From contig WAMH01000235.1 of NCBI GenBank assembly GCA_015522395.1, forward strand, positions 1 through 5,772: 5,772 nucleotides of DNA, read 5' to 3'. The notes below the pieces were generated by a model. It worked only from the letters and a program-made list of their open reading frames with translations. It did no database searches and was not told the origin of the DNA. The translations under genes were made by a program, and so were the position numbers. Origin of the DNA: Thermococcus sp. Its GTDB lineage: Archaea > Methanobacteriota_B > Thermococci > Thermococcales > Thermococcaceae. Below, one piece after another: positions 4,657 to 5,772 of the stretch; position 1 is the first letter of the stretch; each line of letters starts with the position of its first letter.

Positions 4657-4927
4657 GCGATTCGAGCACTGATATTGTCTCCACCCCGTTCACGTCCCTC
4701 TTGACGGCGGAGAGTGTTATGGGCATGAGCTTGAACGTTCCACCGTGGACCAGCTTCTTCAGTTCCCCGGCGAACCGCTCCATCTCGGACTCGTTTTGGA
4801 ATTCGACCTTCGCTATGAAGTCGTACTCCCCGTAGAGCCAGTATCCCTCGACGGGGATCCTCTCTAAAACCTCGTCTCGGACGCCCCAGACGAGGAGTAT
4901 CGCCTCGATTTTCCTCACCCCCTTCAT
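4637..4927 (-). CDS. Stand-alone Lrp/AsnC-type ligand-binding (RAM) domain protein
   Basis: A 96-residue protein with the beta-alpha-beta-beta-alpha-beta layout of the RAM domain of Lrp/AsnC regulators. The parts are IEAILLVWG (7-15), a short helix, then GEYDFIAKVEF (33-43), which is the family's typical G-x-Y-D strand. A helix ESEMERFAGELKKLV (46-60) and the strand KLMPITLSAVK (66-76) follow. No DNA-binding helix-turn-helix is present, so it is either a small-molecule sensor or a partner that forms mixed oligomers with full-length Lrp proteins. Ligand and partner are unknown. A TATA box about 29 nt upstream predicts an almost leaderless mRNA starting just before ATG 4927; GTG at codon 4 is a less likely start. 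The 3' end overlaps the convergent ASCH gene by 20 bp (4637-4656). Confidence 0.8.
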   Translation of the reverse strand: MKGVRKIEAILLVWGVRDEVLERIPVEGYWLYGEYDFIAKVEFQNESEMERFAGELKKLVHGGTFKLMPITLSAVKRDVNGVETISVLESLKVSAP

Positions 4928-4951
4928 TTCGTCCTTAGGGCCTCGCGGAGC

Positions 4952-4964
4952 GATAAAAGCTTTT
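4952..4964 (-). promoter_or_regulatory. Promoter of the RAM-domain gene
   Basis: On the minus strand GAAAAGC leads into TTTTATC (4959-4953), a BRE/TATA arrangement. Its predicted start, near 4930, lies about 3 nt before the ATG at 4927. Confidence 0.55.
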
Positions 4965-4980
4965 CCAGGCTTTTTCCATC

Positions 4981-5018
4981 AAACCGGCAGATTTTCGAAA
5001 GGTTTCCGGTAAGATTTT
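4981..5018. repeat. Small direct and inverted repeats between divergent promoters
   Basis: In this stretch CCGGCAGATTTT (4984-4995) is echoed by CCGGTAAGATTTT (5006-5018). AAACCGG (4981-4987) is mirrored by GGTTT (5001-5005) and CCGGT (5006-5010). The palindrome TTTCGAAA sits at 4993-5000. It lies between the divergent promoters of the RAM gene and the last HAD gene and could be an operator, but short repeats like this also occur by chance. Confidence 0.25.
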
Positions 5019-5038
5019 GTCATTGTGCCCGGGAAGTG

Positions 5039-5070
5039 TTTTAACGTCCACGGCAAACTTACCCCGGTGA
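5039..5070 (+). promoter_or_regulatory. TATA box and ribosome binding site of the distal HAD gene
   Basis: TTTTAA at 5039-5044, with GGGAAGTG before it, predicts a start near 5067. GGTGA (5066-5070) lies 5 nt before ATG 5076 and supports that start codon. Confidence 0.55.
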
Positions 5071-5075
5071 TTGTG

Positions 5076-5772
5076 ATGAAGGCGGTCTTCTTTGACTTCG
5101 TCGGCACGCTGATAACGAAGGCTGGAGAAAACGTGACCCACCAGAACATCGTGAGGGAAGTCCTGAGAAGGGCCGGCAGAGATGACTTGGACTATCTCAA
5201 ACTCTGGGAGGAGTACGAGGAGGAAAGCTCGGCGCTCTTTAAAGGGCTGGCCGGAAAGCCCTACGTTAAAATCCGCGACGTGGACACTAAGGCCATTCAG
5301 AAGGTCGCGGAGAGGCACGGCTTCTCCGTCCCAGAGGATTTCTGGGGGATAAGCATAGCGATGCATGCCCGCTACGGCGAGCTTTTCCCAGATGCCGTTG
5401 ATACCATAAAGGCCCTCAAAGCCCTCGGCCTGCACGTCGGAATAATCACCGACTCAGACAACGACTACATCGAGGCCCATCTGAGGGTACTGGGAATATA
5501 CGACCTCTTCGACAGCATAACGACGAGCGAGGATGCCGGCTTCTACAAGCCCCACGAGAGGCCCTTCCTCCTTGCCATGGAGAGGGCTGGTGTTAAACCT
5601 GAGGAAGCCATCTACGTCGGAGACAACCCAGCCAAGGACTGCGTCGGTGCTAAAAACGTCGGTATGCTCAGCGTTCTCCTCGACCCTGAAGGCAAAAAGC
5701 GCGACCTCTGGGGGAACTGCGACTTCGTGGTTTCAAAGCTGAGCGATGTCGTTGAGATTGTGAAAGGGTCAA
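5076..5772 (+). CDS. HAD-superfamily hydrolase (haloacid dehalogenase-like), last residues outside window
   Basis: The frame gives 232 residues and is still open at the right edge. Thermococcales relatives, as I remember them, are about 235-241 aa, so only the last few residues are missing. Motif I is FFDFVGTL with nucleophile D7. The D+2 residue, normally the acid/base Asp of phosphatases, is V9. A helical cap spans about 15-100. Motif II is IITDSD (T125), motif III FYKPH (K158), and motif IV VGDNPAKD (181-188) supplies the metal-binding aspartates. The rest of the active site is intact, so it is probably a functional enzyme. Its reaction need not be ordinary phosphate-ester hydrolysis, and the substrate is unknown. 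It has its own TATA box and a GGTGA ribosome site and diverges from the RAM-domain gene. Being HAD-like does not link it to the HAD gene at 1498-2118, which belongs to a different subgroup. Confidence 0.87.
   Translation, partial: MKAVFFDFVGTLITKAGENVTHQNIVREVLRRAGRDDLDYLKLWEEYEEESSALFKGLAGKPYVKIRDVDTKAIQKVAERHGFSVPEDFWGISIAMHARYGELFPDAVDTIKALKALGLHVGIITDSDNDYIEAHLRVLGIYDLFDSITTSEDAGFYKPHERPFLLAMERAGVKPEEAIYVGDNPAKDCVGAKNVGMLSVLLDPEGKKRDLWGNCDFVVSKLSDVVEIVKGS

Noticed and set aside
4935..5435. Minus-strand open frame of 166 codons opposite the distal HAD gene
   Set aside because: It is antisense to a HAD protein with all family motifs, and it would run through the divergent promoter region.

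Overview
The window looks like a chromosomal segment of a hyperthermophilic euryarchaeon of the order Thermococcales, most likely Thermococcus. The reasons are: an archaeal 5S rRNA gene standing apart from other rRNAs, TATA boxes of the TTTAAA/TTTATAAA kind about 26 nt before predicted transcript starts, several leaderless starts beside GGTG-type ribosome binding sites, proteins very like Pyrococcus/Thermococcus families, and archaeal guide-RNA architecture. Genes are compact and lie on both strands. There is no insertion sequence, CRISPR array or tRNA.

Left part (1-2118): a partial minus-strand hypothetical gene (OB-fold-like segment) and a plus-strand 5S rRNA diverge from one palindromic TATA box. 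Next come the protein-repair methyltransferase gene pcm and a HAD-superfamily phosphoserine-phosphatase-like gene, both on the plus strand.

Centre (2119-2273): the space between the convergent HAD and peptidase genes is not empty. On the minus strand it holds an H/ACA guide RNA followed with no spacer by a C/D box guide RNA. A TATA box sits the right distance upstream of the first. The H/ACA pocket matches the universal archaeal 16S rRNA stretch GGAAUUGGCGGG and predicts pseudouridine at the position of E. coli U920. The C/D unit has two 12-nt guides, slightly unusual boxes and a 5-bp terminal stem. This tandem RNA is the most interesting item here.

Right part (2273-5772): a minus-strand operon encodes a tiny class III signal peptide (type IV pilin-like) protein and a large A24-family prepilin peptidase that probably processes it. 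Diverging from it is a plus-strand pair of ASCH-domain genes. The second keeps the Lys/Thr/Glu residues known from bacterial N4-acetylcytidine amidohydrolase and has a helical C-terminal extension. A stand-alone Lrp/AsnC-type ligand-binding domain gene overlaps the second ASCH gene tail-to-tail. The window ends in an almost complete HAD hydrolase whose usual second catalytic Asp is Val.

The genes do not form one pathway. The recurring themes are RNA modification and metabolism (5S rRNA, two guide RNAs, two ASCH proteins), protein repair, and surface filament processing.
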